Source: Bacteroidales bacterium (GTDB lineage Bacteria > Bacteroidota > Bacteroidia > Bacteroidales > Rikenellaceae). Taken from it: a stretch of DNA of 64,000 nucleotides. Below are positions 24,994 to 32,938 of the stretch, in pieces (position 1 is the stretch's first letter; every line of letters begins with the position of its first letter). The notes under the pieces were generated by a model that was not told where the DNA came from, did not search any database, and was given only the letters and a program-made list of their open reading frames with translations. Position numbers and translations under genes: made by a program. The stretch is taken from contig CAJSYJ010000001.1 in the NCBI GenBank assembly GCA_910574205.1, positions 496,001 through 560,000 on the forward strand, in the 5' to 3' direction.

Positions 24994-25029
24994 AATCCAA
25001 ATATTATAGCAAAAGCATATACTTAATTG

Positions 25030-25061
25030 CAAATATAACGCCTGCCGGTCGAAAAAACAAA
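25030..25061 (-). promoter_or_regulatory. promoter of the lipoprotein/radical SAM operon
   Basis: On the minus strand TTTG (25061-25058), a 20-base spacer and TATATTTG (25037-25030) match the Bacteroidetes consensus, 37 bases before the lipoprotein ATG. Confidence 0.8.
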
Positions 25062-25089
25062 TTATTATCCGCAAAATAGCTCGTCGGGC

Positions 25090-25120
25090 TTGGACTTCCG
25101 GGTTTTTATTCTTATATTTG
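25090..25120 (+). promoter_or_regulatory. promoter of the cold-shock gene
   Basis: TTGG (25090-25093), a 19-base spacer and TATATTTG (25113-25120) match the consensus. A small palindrome, GGGATTAAATCCC (25125-25137), lies in the leader and could affect mRNA structure with temperature. Confidence 0.75.
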
Positions 25121-25161
25121 ACATGGGATTAAATCCCGGTTACATTTAACAACAAACACTT

Positions 25162-25365
25162 ATGACAGGTAAAGTAAAATGGTTCGACAGCAAGAAGGGC
25201 TACGGATTCATTATCGGCGAAGACGGCAAAGAGATCTTCGTTCACTTCTCGGGTATCGTTAAGGACGGATTCAAATCGCTCGTCGAGGGAGAGGCAGTCA
25301 CCTACGAGATCGAAAGCGGAGCAAAAGGCGAACAGGCGGTTAACGTTGCGACTCTGGCAAAATAA
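25162..25365 (+). CDS. cold-shock protein (CspA family)
   Basis: A 67-residue single cold-shock domain. RNP1 is KKGYGFII (residues 11-18) and RNP2 is IFVHFSGI (25-32). It binds single-stranded RNA and acts as an RNA chaperone. Length and sequence are typical. It has its own promoter and a structured leader, and is followed by a strong palindromic terminator, so it is transcribed alone. Confidence 0.95.
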   Translation: MTGKVKWFDSKKGYGFIIGEDGKEIFVHFSGIVKDGFKSLVEGEAVTYEIESGAKGEQAVNVATLAK

Positions 25366-25400
25366 TCGCGGATCGGATATAACATATCTCGCAAAACATG

Positions 25401-25426
25401 GAGGGCGCGGATCGATCCGCGCCCTC
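25401..25426. terminator. palindromic bidirectional terminator
   Basis: A perfect 26-base palindrome (13-bp arms GAGGGCGCGGATC/GATCCGCGCCCTC) lies between the convergent cold-shock gene and the DUF748-like gene. Confidence 0.75.
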
Positions 25427-25508
25427 ATTGCGTATTATCGTGTATATGAAACTCCTGCGAAGCCGTGAAGCAGCGAATTTCGCACCCAAGCCGCCTCGGC
25501 CGTATCGG

Positions 25509-28283
25509 TCACTGCTGCGGTGCGATGTCGCTGTCGGCCGGCAGCTCGCCGACTCTCTCTGCTGCGGCTTCCGACCGGACGGCAGCCACATCCTGCACGA
25601 CTTCTGCGGCAGCCTCGGATTGTGCCGCAATCTCTTCCCGGCAGGCATCTGCGACACCCTCGGGCTGCAACGCTCGTTCCGGCCGCTCGATCTGTTCGGC
25701 CGGCTGCTGCGGAATCCGATCGTCGCTGCCGGCGGATGCCGTCTCCGGCAAAGCGGCGGCCGCGGACTCAGACTCGGACTCGGACTCCTCGGCAGGCAGC
25801 ACGGTGTCGGCTGCATCCGTCACGGACGGCTCCGTCCGCTCCGCAGCGGCATCGGCATCGCCTAAGATCGCCTGCGAGGCTTCGCCGCCCTCAGAGACAT
25901 ACTCCGTATCGTCGGACTCTTCGTCCTCCTCGTCGACGATCTCGGTCTCCTCCTCGTCGACGATCAACGTTACCGTATACCTATCCTTGCCGCGGTAGTT
26001 GCGGATATCTTCTATCGTGACGGCATTGACCGTAAACGCCCCCTCCGGAAGGTCGGCATGCTGGAACGCCATATACTCGCGTATTGCCTTGCTTCGCGAG
26101 TCCATGATTCGCTGCAACTGCGCATCGACATAGCCGCCGTAGAGCGCCATAGCCTTCTGCTCGACCGACATGCGGCTCGGGTCGATGCCCTTGACAAGCA
26201 GCTGCGAATCTGCGAACTCGGCGACCTGACGCGCCGAGAGCTTCATCTCGGCTATGCGATCGAGGTCGAGCAGATCGAGCCTGTGTCCCGGCTCCGCCTG
26301 CGTCGAGTTGTAATATGCTATGTTCATGTCGATATGCGCCAGACGCCTTACCGCCTTATCGTAATTGATGCGCTGAACGACGCGTATCTTCAAATCGCCC
26401 TCCGCTTTCAGCTCCTCGGCCATAGAGTCGAAGCGCCCGTACTGCTCGGAGTCGAAGCCCAAGGCCAGAGCGTCGATGTCGATATATCGGAATACGTCCT
26501 GCTTGCCCGAGCCCATCCATGCGAACGGCGCCGCCACCACCTTCAACATCAGATTGCCGATGCCCTTCATTATGATCTTGCGATAGGAGAACTCCGGAGA
26601 GTCGATGCTGCCGGTAACCGGCAGGTCGATGTCGATATGCTTCTTGCGGTCGGTAAGGATGAAGATACCCATTCTCAGCGGCATTCCGAACTCCGCATCG
26701 ATGCTCTTGTCCTTCTTGCCCACGGCGAAGTTGTAGGTATCGAGATGATTGACGCCCTTCAAATACCCGTTTACGATGATATTCTGGCTACGGAACGTAA
26801 GGTTGCCCGACTCGATCGGGAACGCCGTGTAATGTTCGCAGTAGGGCGAGAAGTCGCTCATGTCGACGTTGTTGAGTACCGACAGCAGATTCTGGTTGTG
26901 GAAATCTTCGAGCGAGCCCTCCCAGCGCACCACGGCCGAGCCCTGCTTTTGCAGACCTGCCCGCAGAGTCACGGTATTGCGTGCGGCAAGATCGAAGCGG
27001 CTGCTCGTTATCCCGACGTTGCGCAGCGAGTACCCGAACGGCTTGTGCATCGTATTGTCCTCGAATCGTATGCGTCCGCCGCGCAGATCGAGCGTACCTA
27101 TACGCAGCACCATGTCGCCGAAGATCGGCTCCGCCGAGCGCTGCGACACCACCGACACGCTCTCGGTAACGTGATACATATCGCCGTCCGCACCCACGGC
27201 GCGCTCGGTCGTGGTAAGCGACACCTGAGGATCGTGGTAGAACAGCGGATCGACATTGGTCTTGCCCTCGGCGTCGATCGTATAGCGCACGCTATAATCA
27301 TGCGCCTTAACCGACTCGAATATATAGCGTTCGGCGGCGAGGTTGAGCTCGGCTATATCGGCGCCGAGGCTGCCGCATGCGAACAGCTCGCTGCCGTATG
27401 GATCGTCGAGCACCATATCGCTGATGTCGGCACGACCGCGCAGCGTCGATGCCAGAGGATCGTATATATTGCCCTCGGCCGCTATCCTCGCCGCGACCGT
27501 TCCGCCCACACGCCGCGTGTTGACGTATGGCGTCAGGTATTTGTACGTATCGGCCAGATCGAAGCCGTCTACCGTACCCTCGAACGTATAGTCGCCGCTG
27601 AGATAGTTATACGACAGCCGCCCCTCGACCGGTGCATGGTCGTTGACGGTCATCGACGCATCGACCCACGTCGCCGTATCGCCCAGCACGACGCTCGGCG
27701 TCGACAGACATATCTGCGACAGCCTCCACTGCTGGTCTATATCGCGGTCGTAATATGTCACGCGTCCATTCTCCACGGCGAGATCCAGCAGCGTTATGCG
27801 CCACGGCTCCGACTCCTCGTCGCGCTCGCCCGTGAGGTACTGTTCGACGATGAAGGTCACAAGATCGTCGAAGTTGAACCGGGCACCCTCCTGCGCGAGA
27901 CGTATGTCGGGTCGCACCAGACGCGCATGCTCGACCAGAATATGGTCGTTCATCAGCTCGCCCAAGGCTATCGACATATCGAAACGGCCTATGGCGACGA
28001 AGTTAGTCGTGTCGTCCGGCTCGTACATTACCACATCGGCGGTCGTTATCCGTCCCGAGAGTATGTCTATATCGATGTCGCCTATGCGTATCAGCCGTCC
28101 GGTCAGCTCCTTGCAGTTCTTCTCGACATACCACTTCGTAAACGGAGATATGCCGAATACCACTGCCGCGAACAGCAGTGCTATGAATGTCGCAATAGCG
28201 GTAGTCCAAATTATCGCACGTCGTGCGCGTCGCCGACCCGCAGGTCGAATCTCTCCACTGTCGGGAGCGGTTTGTCGATTCAT
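25509..28283 (-). CDS. AsmA-like DUF748 domain envelope protein
   Basis: A 924-residue protein with an N-terminal membrane anchor (AIIWTTAIATFIALLFAAVV, about residues 24-43) and a large periplasmic region of repeated AsmA/DUF748-like beta segments such as RIGDIDIDILSGRITTADV and MVLRIGTLDLRGGRIRFED. AsmA-like proteins are thought to bridge the envelope and move lipids. The last about 140 residues are very acidic, Glu/Ser/Ala-rich and probably disordered (EEETEIVDEEDEESDD, then an SESES run), which is unusual for the family. It lies 32 bases downstream of the SDR gene and may be transcribed with the steroid module. Confidence 0.8.
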   Translation of the reverse strand: MNRQTAPDSGEIRPAGRRRARRAIIWTTAIATFIALLFAAVVFGISPFTKWYVEKNCKELTGRLIRIGDIDIDILSGRITTADVVMYEPDDTTNFVAIGRFDMSIALGELMNDHILVEHARLVRPDIRLAQEGARFNFDDLVTFIVEQYLTGERDEESEPWRITLLDLAVENGRVTYYDRDIDQQWRLSQICLSTPSVVLGDTATWVDASMTVNDHAPVEGRLSYNYLSGDYTFEGTVDGFDLADTYKYLTPYVNTRRVGGTVAARIAAEGNIYDPLASTLRGRADISDMVLDDPYGSELFACGSLGADIAELNLAAERYIFESVKAHDYSVRYTIDAEGKTNVDPLFYHDPQVSLTTTERAVGADGDMYHVTESVSVVSQRSAEPIFGDMVLRIGTLDLRGGRIRFEDNTMHKPFGYSLRNVGITSSRFDLAARNTVTLRAGLQKQGSAVVRWEGSLEDFHNQNLLSVLNNVDMSDFSPYCEHYTAFPIESGNLTFRSQNIIVNGYLKGVNHLDTYNFAVGKKDKSIDAEFGMPLRMGIFILTDRKKHIDIDLPVTGSIDSPEFSYRKIIMKGIGNLMLKVVAAPFAWMGSGKQDVFRYIDIDALALGFDSEQYGRFDSMAEELKAEGDLKIRVVQRINYDKAVRRLAHIDMNIAYYNSTQAEPGHRLDLLDLDRIAEMKLSARQVAEFADSQLLVKGIDPSRMSVEQKAMALYGGYVDAQLQRIMDSRSKAIREYMAFQHADLPEGAFTVNAVTIEDIRNYRGKDRYTVTLIVDEEETEIVDEEDEESDDTEYVSEGGEASQAILGDADAAAERTEPSVTDAADTVLPAEESESESESAAAALPETASAGSDDRIPQQPAEQIERPERALQPEGVADACREEIAAQSEAAAEVVQDVAAVRSEAAAERVGELPADSDIAPQQ

Positions 28284-28315
28284 AATCGTCGGTAATTACC
28301 GATGCCGCGAGGCAT

Positions 28316-29128
28316 CTATTTCTGAAACTTCAACGTATAGCGTCTCAGCCACCCCAGCAGCGGACGCGGCATACATTGGCATATCGGGATGAACAGGCGG
28401 AACCACCAGTCGGGCACCACGCACCGGCGCCCTTTCCACATGGCTCTCAGGCCGCGTCGCGCACAGCTGTCGGCCGACGACAGGATACCCAGCCGCAGCC
28501 CTATCTTCTGCCAGCGCGGCGACAGCCCGTACAGATCGGTCGCTATGCCCGCAGGACATACGGCCGTAACGCTCACGCCGCGCTCGCGCACCTCCTTCGA
28601 GAAGGCCACCGAAAAGCTCTTCAAGTAGGCCTTGCTCGCGCTGTACAGCGACAGCCCCGGGAACGGCATCCATATCGAGTAGGACGACATGTTGAGTATG
28701 CGTCCGCCGCCGCGCCGCGCCATCTCTTCGCCGTAGAGACGGCACATCGTCGTGGTGGTCATATCGTGCAGCAGCACGATGCGGCGTATGCGCTCCACGG
28801 GCGTCGACAACACGTCGAGAAACGAGAAGATGCCGGCATTGTTGACCAGCACGTCGACCGCGATGCCCTCGCCGCACGTCCACGCAAACAAATCCTCTGC
28901 CGCATCGAGCCTGGCCATGTCGCAGATACGGCTCGTGCACCGCACGCCGTAGCGGCGCGAGATCTCGGCCGCCGCCTGCTCCACCGCAGCGTCTACATCC
29001 ACCGCAACTATATCGTAGCCCAACGAGGCCAGCCGGTCGGCATAACACCGCCCGATGCCCTTGGCCGCACCCGTAACCAGTGCCGTGCACGAACCTCTCT
29101 CTACTTCGCCTCTGCGCCTGCGTGCCAT
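28316..29128 (-). CDS. short-chain dehydrogenase, probable 3-beta-hydroxysteroid dehydrogenase
   Basis: A 270-residue SDR. It has the cofactor motif TGAAKGIG (residues 20-27), NNAG near 96, catalytic Ser in MSSYS near 148 and YSASK near 161-165. Asp in AVDVD after strand 2 suggests NAD rather than NADP. The C-terminus is basic and hydrophobic and could associate with the membrane. It is the last of three tightly spaced genes (10 bases after the OYE gene) with a 5-alpha-reductase, the arrangement reported for iso/allo bile acid formation in Bacteroidales, where the SDR interconverts the 3-oxo and 3-beta-hydroxy groups. Substrate is inferred from context. Confidence 0.85.
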   Translation of the reverse strand: MARRRRGEVERGSCTALVTGAAKGIGRCYADRLASLGYDIVAVDVDAAVEQAAAEISRRYGVRCTSRICDMARLDAAEDLFAWTCGEGIAVDVLVNNAGIFSFLDVLSTPVERIRRIVLLHDMTTTTMCRLYGEEMARRGGGRILNMSSYSIWMPFPGLSLYSASKAYLKSFSVAFSKEVRERGVSVTAVCPAGIATDLYGLSPRWQKIGLRLGILSSADSCARRGLRAMWKGRRCVVPDWWFRLFIPICQCMPRPLLGWLRRYTLKFQK

Positions 29129-29138
29129 ACTCCCCGCC

Positions 29139-30380
29139 TTATTTTATCTTGTTCAACTCGCGCCACAGCCGCTCGGGGATAGGCTCCTTGCAGTTGTGGC
29201 AGCACTGCATGTCGACCGAGTACATGCGCGCCATGCAGTAGTCGCGATGGTCGCAGCCGCTGCGCGTCGACATATCGCCCTCGCGCAGCTTATTCACAAA
29301 GGCCGGATCGTTGACCAGTGCACGCGCCATCTGCACCATTTCGAAACCGGCATCCAGCACACGCTCTATGCCCTCGCGCGAGACCAGACCGCCTACATAC
29401 ACCAGCGGACACCGCAGCTCGGCCCGGAACTTCTTCGCGTTTTCCAGAAAGTAGCACTCCTCGAAGTCGTACTGGCGTATCATCTTGTTGCCGAACAGAT
29501 TGACGACTATCTTCTGCGGCCACGACGACCAGGGCATATAGTAGCTCATCGTCTTTGTCGGTATGCGTCCGCGCATGACGGCCATGGGAGCCTTGCTCAC
29601 GAAACCCGACGTTAGCACTATGCCGTCCACACCCAAGCTCTCGATGCGCTTGGCGATCTCGATGCTCTCGGGTATCTGTATTCCGCTCTTGAAGCCGTCC
29701 TCCATGTTGTGCTTCACGAGCACGGCCGTACCCGTGCGCGCCGCCGCCGACATAACCTCTTCGAGACACATCGTCATGAAACGCATGCGGTTTTCGAGCG
29801 AACCGCCGAACTCATCGCGACGGCGGTTGGTATATGGCGACAGGAACTGCGAGATGAGATATCCGTGTCCGGCATGCACCTCCACACTGTCGAAGCCCGC
29901 CTCGTGCGCCGTTACGACGGCACGGCCGAAGTCCTTGGCATACTCGGCACACTCGCTGCGGCGCATGCCCCTGACGAAGGTAGGCGAATAGAGATTGAAC
30001 CCCGTCGACGCTCCGCGAGGGAAGCATCCGGCCGTCGACCAGTGCGTCATGTTGCCGCAATGGCCGATCTGTATGCCCGCCGCAGCACCTTCCGAATGTA
30101 TGGCGTCGGTTATATCTCTGAGAGCCGGCACGATCTCCTCACGCAGCCACAGCTGCTTGTTGAACGATATGCCGCTGCGGTTGACCGAGGCGTATGCCAG
30201 CGTAGTCATGCCCACACCGCCGCGCGCCACGCTTACGTGATATGCTTTGAGCTGCTCGGTAGGATTGAAGTCCTTGCCCATAGATTCGAATGCCGCCGAA
30301 CGGATCGTGCGGTTGCGCAGCGTAACGCCGCCCAGACGATAGGGCGTGAAGAGTATCGACTCCTTCTGTTGGGGTTTCAT
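29139..30380 (-). CDS. OYE-family flavin reductase, probable steroid 5-beta-reductase
   Basis: A 413-residue Old Yellow Enzyme-type barrel that binds FMN. Typical pieces are LFTPYRLGGVTLRNRTIRSA at the N-terminus, IQIGHCG near 103, the active-site segment VEVHAGHGYLISQFLSP near 165-181 with NRRRDEFGGS, and YVGGLVSREGIERVL near 328. A C-terminal cysteine cluster (C376, C382, C393, C394, C397) may hold an iron-sulfur site. Unlike 2,4-dienoyl-CoA reductases it has no C-terminal FAD domain. OYE-type enzymes reduce the delta-4 double bond of 3-oxo steroids or bile acids to 5-beta products. It lies between the 5-alpha-reductase and the SDR, 10 bases from each. The exact substrate is inferred. Confidence 0.85.
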   Translation of the reverse strand: MKPQQKESILFTPYRLGGVTLRNRTIRSAAFESMGKDFNPTEQLKAYHVSVARGGVGMTTLAYASVNRSGISFNKQLWLREEIVPALRDITDAIHSEGAAAGIQIGHCGNMTHWSTAGCFPRGASTGFNLYSPTFVRGMRRSECAEYAKDFGRAVVTAHEAGFDSVEVHAGHGYLISQFLSPYTNRRRDEFGGSLENRMRFMTMCLEEVMSAAARTGTAVLVKHNMEDGFKSGIQIPESIEIAKRIESLGVDGIVLTSGFVSKAPMAVMRGRIPTKTMSYYMPWSSWPQKIVVNLFGNKMIRQYDFEECYFLENAKKFRAELRCPLVYVGGLVSREGIERVLDAGFEMVQMARALVNDPAFVNKLREGDMSTRSGCDHRDYCMARMYSVDMQCCHNCKEPIPERLWRELNKIK

Positions 30381-30390
30381 TATATCTGGA

Positions 30391-31158
30391 TCAATAGATG
30401 AACGGTATTATTCTCTTGCGGCCGAGCGACGTGAACTCCTCTCCGAACTCCCGCTCGTAACGCCTGTAAAGCGATGCCGAGCGCGGTGCCAGATTGGCCA
30501 GCGTCCACCACGCGAACACCGCACCCGCCCACGACCACGACGCTATGGCAAAGCCCACCCACTCGGTCACTTCGCCGAAGTAGTTGGCCGACGACACATA
30601 ACGGAACATGCCCCCGCGCGGGATGTAGTGGCGCGTATCGCCCGGCTTGCGCAGGTGGCGTATGATATGGTCGGATTGCAGGTTTATGAAGAATCCGGCG
30701 GCGAATATAGCGGCGCCGATCCAAAAATAGGGTTTCGAGAGCCAGCCGTCGTAATAACCCATTCTCGGCGCGAAGTAGAATATCCACCCGCCCTGCATCA
30801 ATGCGTTGAGCGTATTGAATACCATGCCCAATATCATTATTCCGATCGGCATCTTTGACTCTCCGCGCATCATCGCCGGAAAGATGAACGACCGTTGGAA
30901 ATAGTGCGCCTCGAACAGAAGCACCAGCGCCACCGACGACGCCTGCCACGTATAGTCCGACAGCAGCCACAGCGCAGCCATGGCAAAGAATACGGGCGAC
31001 TCCATCAACACCCAGCCGATCTTGTTGGAGATCGGACGGCCGAATTTGGGGTTGAACAGATAGCCGTAACCCGCCTCGACGAAGTAGAGCGCAACGAAGA
31101 CGACCAGTGCCAGCGCGGCCATGATCGCAAGAAACCAATAGTATGTTTGCAGAGTCAT
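30391..31158 (-). CDS. 3-oxo-5-alpha-steroid 4-dehydrogenase (5-alpha-reductase)
   Basis: A 255-residue integral membrane enzyme with about six hydrophobic helices. The C-terminal steroid_dh signature is clear: HYIPRGGMFRYVSSANYFGE, then TEWVGFAIASWSWAG, YRRYEREFGEEF and LGRKRIIPFIY. It reduces the delta-4 double bond of 3-oxo steroids or bile acids to the 5-alpha (allo) form using NADPH. I start at the ATG at 31158 (MTLQTYYWFL); the upstream extension overlaps the promoter. It leads the three-gene module with the OYE reductase and the SDR. A role in sterol or lipid metabolism other than bile acids is possible. Confidence 0.88.
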   Translation of the reverse strand: MTLQTYYWFLAIMAALALVVFVALYFVEAGYGYLFNPKFGRPISNKIGWVLMESPVFFAMAALWLLSDYTWQASSVALVLLFEAHYFQRSFIFPAMMRGESKMPIGIMILGMVFNTLNALMQGGWIFYFAPRMGYYDGWLSKPYFWIGAAIFAAGFFINLQSDHIIRHLRKPGDTRHYIPRGGMFRYVSSANYFGEVTEWVGFAIASWSWAGAVFAWWTLANLAPRSASLYRRYEREFGEEFTSLGRKRIIPFIY

Positions 31159-31195
31159 CTCCAACGATGTTTGCACATGATAACTTATATTCGTA

Positions 31196-31203
31196 CAAAG
31201 GTA
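31196..31203 (-). promoter_or_regulatory. -7 box of the steroid module
   Basis: TACCTTTG on the minus strand fits TAnnTTTG, 37 bases before the 5-alpha-reductase ATG. A good -33 element is not evident. Confidence 0.5.
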
Positions 31204-31329
31204 ACTAATTTCCTGCAATAGCAGCATTGAAGCCGCTAAATTCGCCTTCCGAAGCCAATATCGACGATTGCATTTCCTTTATAGAACATTTCCGCCGCTC
31301 TTTCCTATTACCGCTTTCCTATCGCCTGC

Positions 31330-31560
31330 GACGACTGCCCCGCTCCGTCCCCGCACCACGGCAAAGCATGACACGCTCCGCCACACGATCCGATATGCCA
31401 CCAATCCAACCCGCAACCCGCTCCGCCACTCGATCCGTCTCCCGCTCCGCTCAGCCACCTAATCAGCCACTCGATCCGTCACCCGTTCCGCTCAGCCACT
31501 CGCTCCGCCACCCGCACCGCTCCGCCACCCTATCCGCCCAGCCGCTTTCACGCCGTCCTA
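31330..31560. repeat. degenerate CCGCTCCGCCAC-type minisatellite
   Basis: The 470-base gap between the 5-alpha-reductase gene and the next terminator is dominated by imperfect repeats of CCGCTC, CGCCAC, CACTCGATCCG and CAGCCA. The units are irregular in length (roughly 10-20 bases). No gene here looks genuine: the long plus-strand frame crossing it is antisense to the DUF5689 gene. Confidence 0.7.
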
Positions 31561-31630
31561 TCGGCGTCTGCACCAGTTTATTTTCCGCGGGCGGAGCGTT
31601 CCGCCCTGCGCTCCTCCCGTACAAAAAAAA

Positions 31631-31659
31631 GCCCCGGTGCAATAATTTTGCACCGGGGC
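31631..31659 (-). terminator. Rho-independent terminator of the nucleic-acid locus
   Basis: GCCCCGGTGCAA (31631-31642) pairs perfectly with TTGCACCGGGGC (31648-31659) around a 5-base loop. On the minus strand it is followed by a run of eight U, 48 bases after the DUF5689 stop. Confidence 0.95.
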
Positions 31660-31706
31660 CTGACTCATCTGCGTATCGCTCGCCGAGTCGAATACGCATC
31701 CTTCGA

Positions 31707-32918
31707 TCAGTCGCCGATAAGATCCTCGCCGTCATCGTCGATCCACGGCACCGTGCGCATGTCGTCGGTAGTCAGCTCCTCGACCTCGGCATCGGTCAGA
31801 AGCGCCGCATCGCCGTTCACGAACTCGACATCCTCCACGCGGCTTACCGAAAGCTGGTACGACGCATAGTCGTTCGCCCCGCCCGTATAGTCCGAACGCT
31901 GAGCATAGATGCCGTATATGGCCGTGATGTTGGCCTTCTCGTTGTCGCGCGGCGCATTGCGTTTGGCGAAGCGCGAGTAACCGCTCGTGCGCATCGAGTA
32001 GACGCCCGCATCCGAGCAGTACTCGGCCGATGTATCGTACACGAAGAGCATCGAACCGTAGAGGCTCTTGCCGTTGACGCTGTAAGCCCAGTGATACCAG
32101 CCCTTGGTCACGGTCGGACGCGGGTCGGTATAGAGCCAGCTCGGATAGATATTCTCGAACGAACCGCTTTTCAGTCCCGGACGCGTCACGCCCTGCTCGT
32201 TCGCAACGCCGGCATAGCGGTGCGTCAGGCCCTCGAAGCGGATCAGGCGGCCGAACATCGACTCGCGCACGCTCTTGCCCAGCACCGAGGTATAGTTCTC
32301 GGGCGTAACGGTAATGATGTCGACCGACATGGGATCGGCCTTCCACTGATCGTAGCTGCCCGTGCGCAGCTCGTCCTGCTCTCCGGCGAAGACATGCTCG
32401 GCGATAGTTATGCGGTTCTCCAAATTGGAGTTGGCGTAGTACTTATGCTCGCCCGCCTTGTTGTACGACTCGGTCGGCGCGCCGCCGATAGAGAGCATCA
32501 TGCGGTAGTTGCCCAGATAAAGGTCTTGCAGACGCACGTATACCCACTGCCCCTGACGGTAGCGCAGATAGTTGCCGTTGGTTAGCTTGACCTCGATGCC
32601 GCCGGTATGGTCCTGCACATAGAGCGACTTGTAGATGTTGCCCTGCTCGTCGTCGGAAGTGACCTTACCCTTGATATATATGTCCTGCTCGATTTGCAGA
32701 TACTTCGTATTGGCCCAACTGCTGTTGACGCCCGTGTTGCTTATCGTGCCGAACATCGCCTTCAACTCGGCCACCGTCACGCGGCGGCTGTCGGGAAACT
32801 GCGAGGCGAACACGCCGTCGTCGTAGACAACGGCCGGCGACACGTCGTCGTACTTCTCGTAACAGCCCACGGACATGGCCGCGGCTACCAAAAGAACCAG
32901 TATTTTAGTAAGTTTCAT
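31707..32918 (-). CDS. DUF5689 surface lipoprotein
   Basis: A 403-residue lipoprotein: signal peptide MKLTKILVLLVAAAMSVGC with lipobox SVGC, then the DUF5689 region (RVTVAELKAMFG..., DIYIKGKVTSDDEQGNIYKS, LYVQDHTGGIEVKL), an OB-fold-like segment found in outer-membrane lipoproteins of Bacteroidetes. The C-terminal 30 residues are acidic. It starts 20 bases after the TonB receptor stop and ends before a strong terminator, so it is the last gene of the operon. It probably captures ligand at the surface together with the TonB receptor; nucleic acid is the suspected ligand from context. Confidence 0.85.
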   Translation of the reverse strand: MKLTKILVLLVAAAMSVGCYEKYDDVSPAVVYDDGVFASQFPDSRRVTVAELKAMFGTISNTGVNSSWANTKYLQIEQDIYIKGKVTSDDEQGNIYKSLYVQDHTGGIEVKLTNGNYLRYRQGQWVYVRLQDLYLGNYRMMLSIGGAPTESYNKAGEHKYYANSNLENRITIAEHVFAGEQDELRTGSYDQWKADPMSVDIITVTPENYTSVLGKSVRESMFGRLIRFEGLTHRYAGVANEQGVTRPGLKSGSFENIYPSWLYTDPRPTVTKGWYHWAYSVNGKSLYGSMLFVYDTSAEYCSDAGVYSMRTSGYSRFAKRNAPRDNEKANITAIYGIYAQRSDYTGGANDYASYQLSVSRVEDVEFVNGDAALLTDAEVEELTTDDMRTVPWIDDDGEDLIGD

Positions 32919-32938
32919 AGTATTCACGTTTTACGCTG

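Noticed and set aside
26058..28295. 745-residue plus-strand frame opposite the DUF748-like gene
   Set aside because: Antisense shadow of a recognisable envelope protein gene.
31330..31560. CRISPR-like array
   Set aside because: Repeat units are degenerate and irregular, with no constant repeat or unique spacers, and no cas genes are nearby.
31227..32585. 452-residue plus-strand frame starting in the minisatellite
   Set aside because: Mostly antisense to the DUF5689 lipoprotein and starts in repetitive sequence; it also runs across a strong minus-strand terminator.
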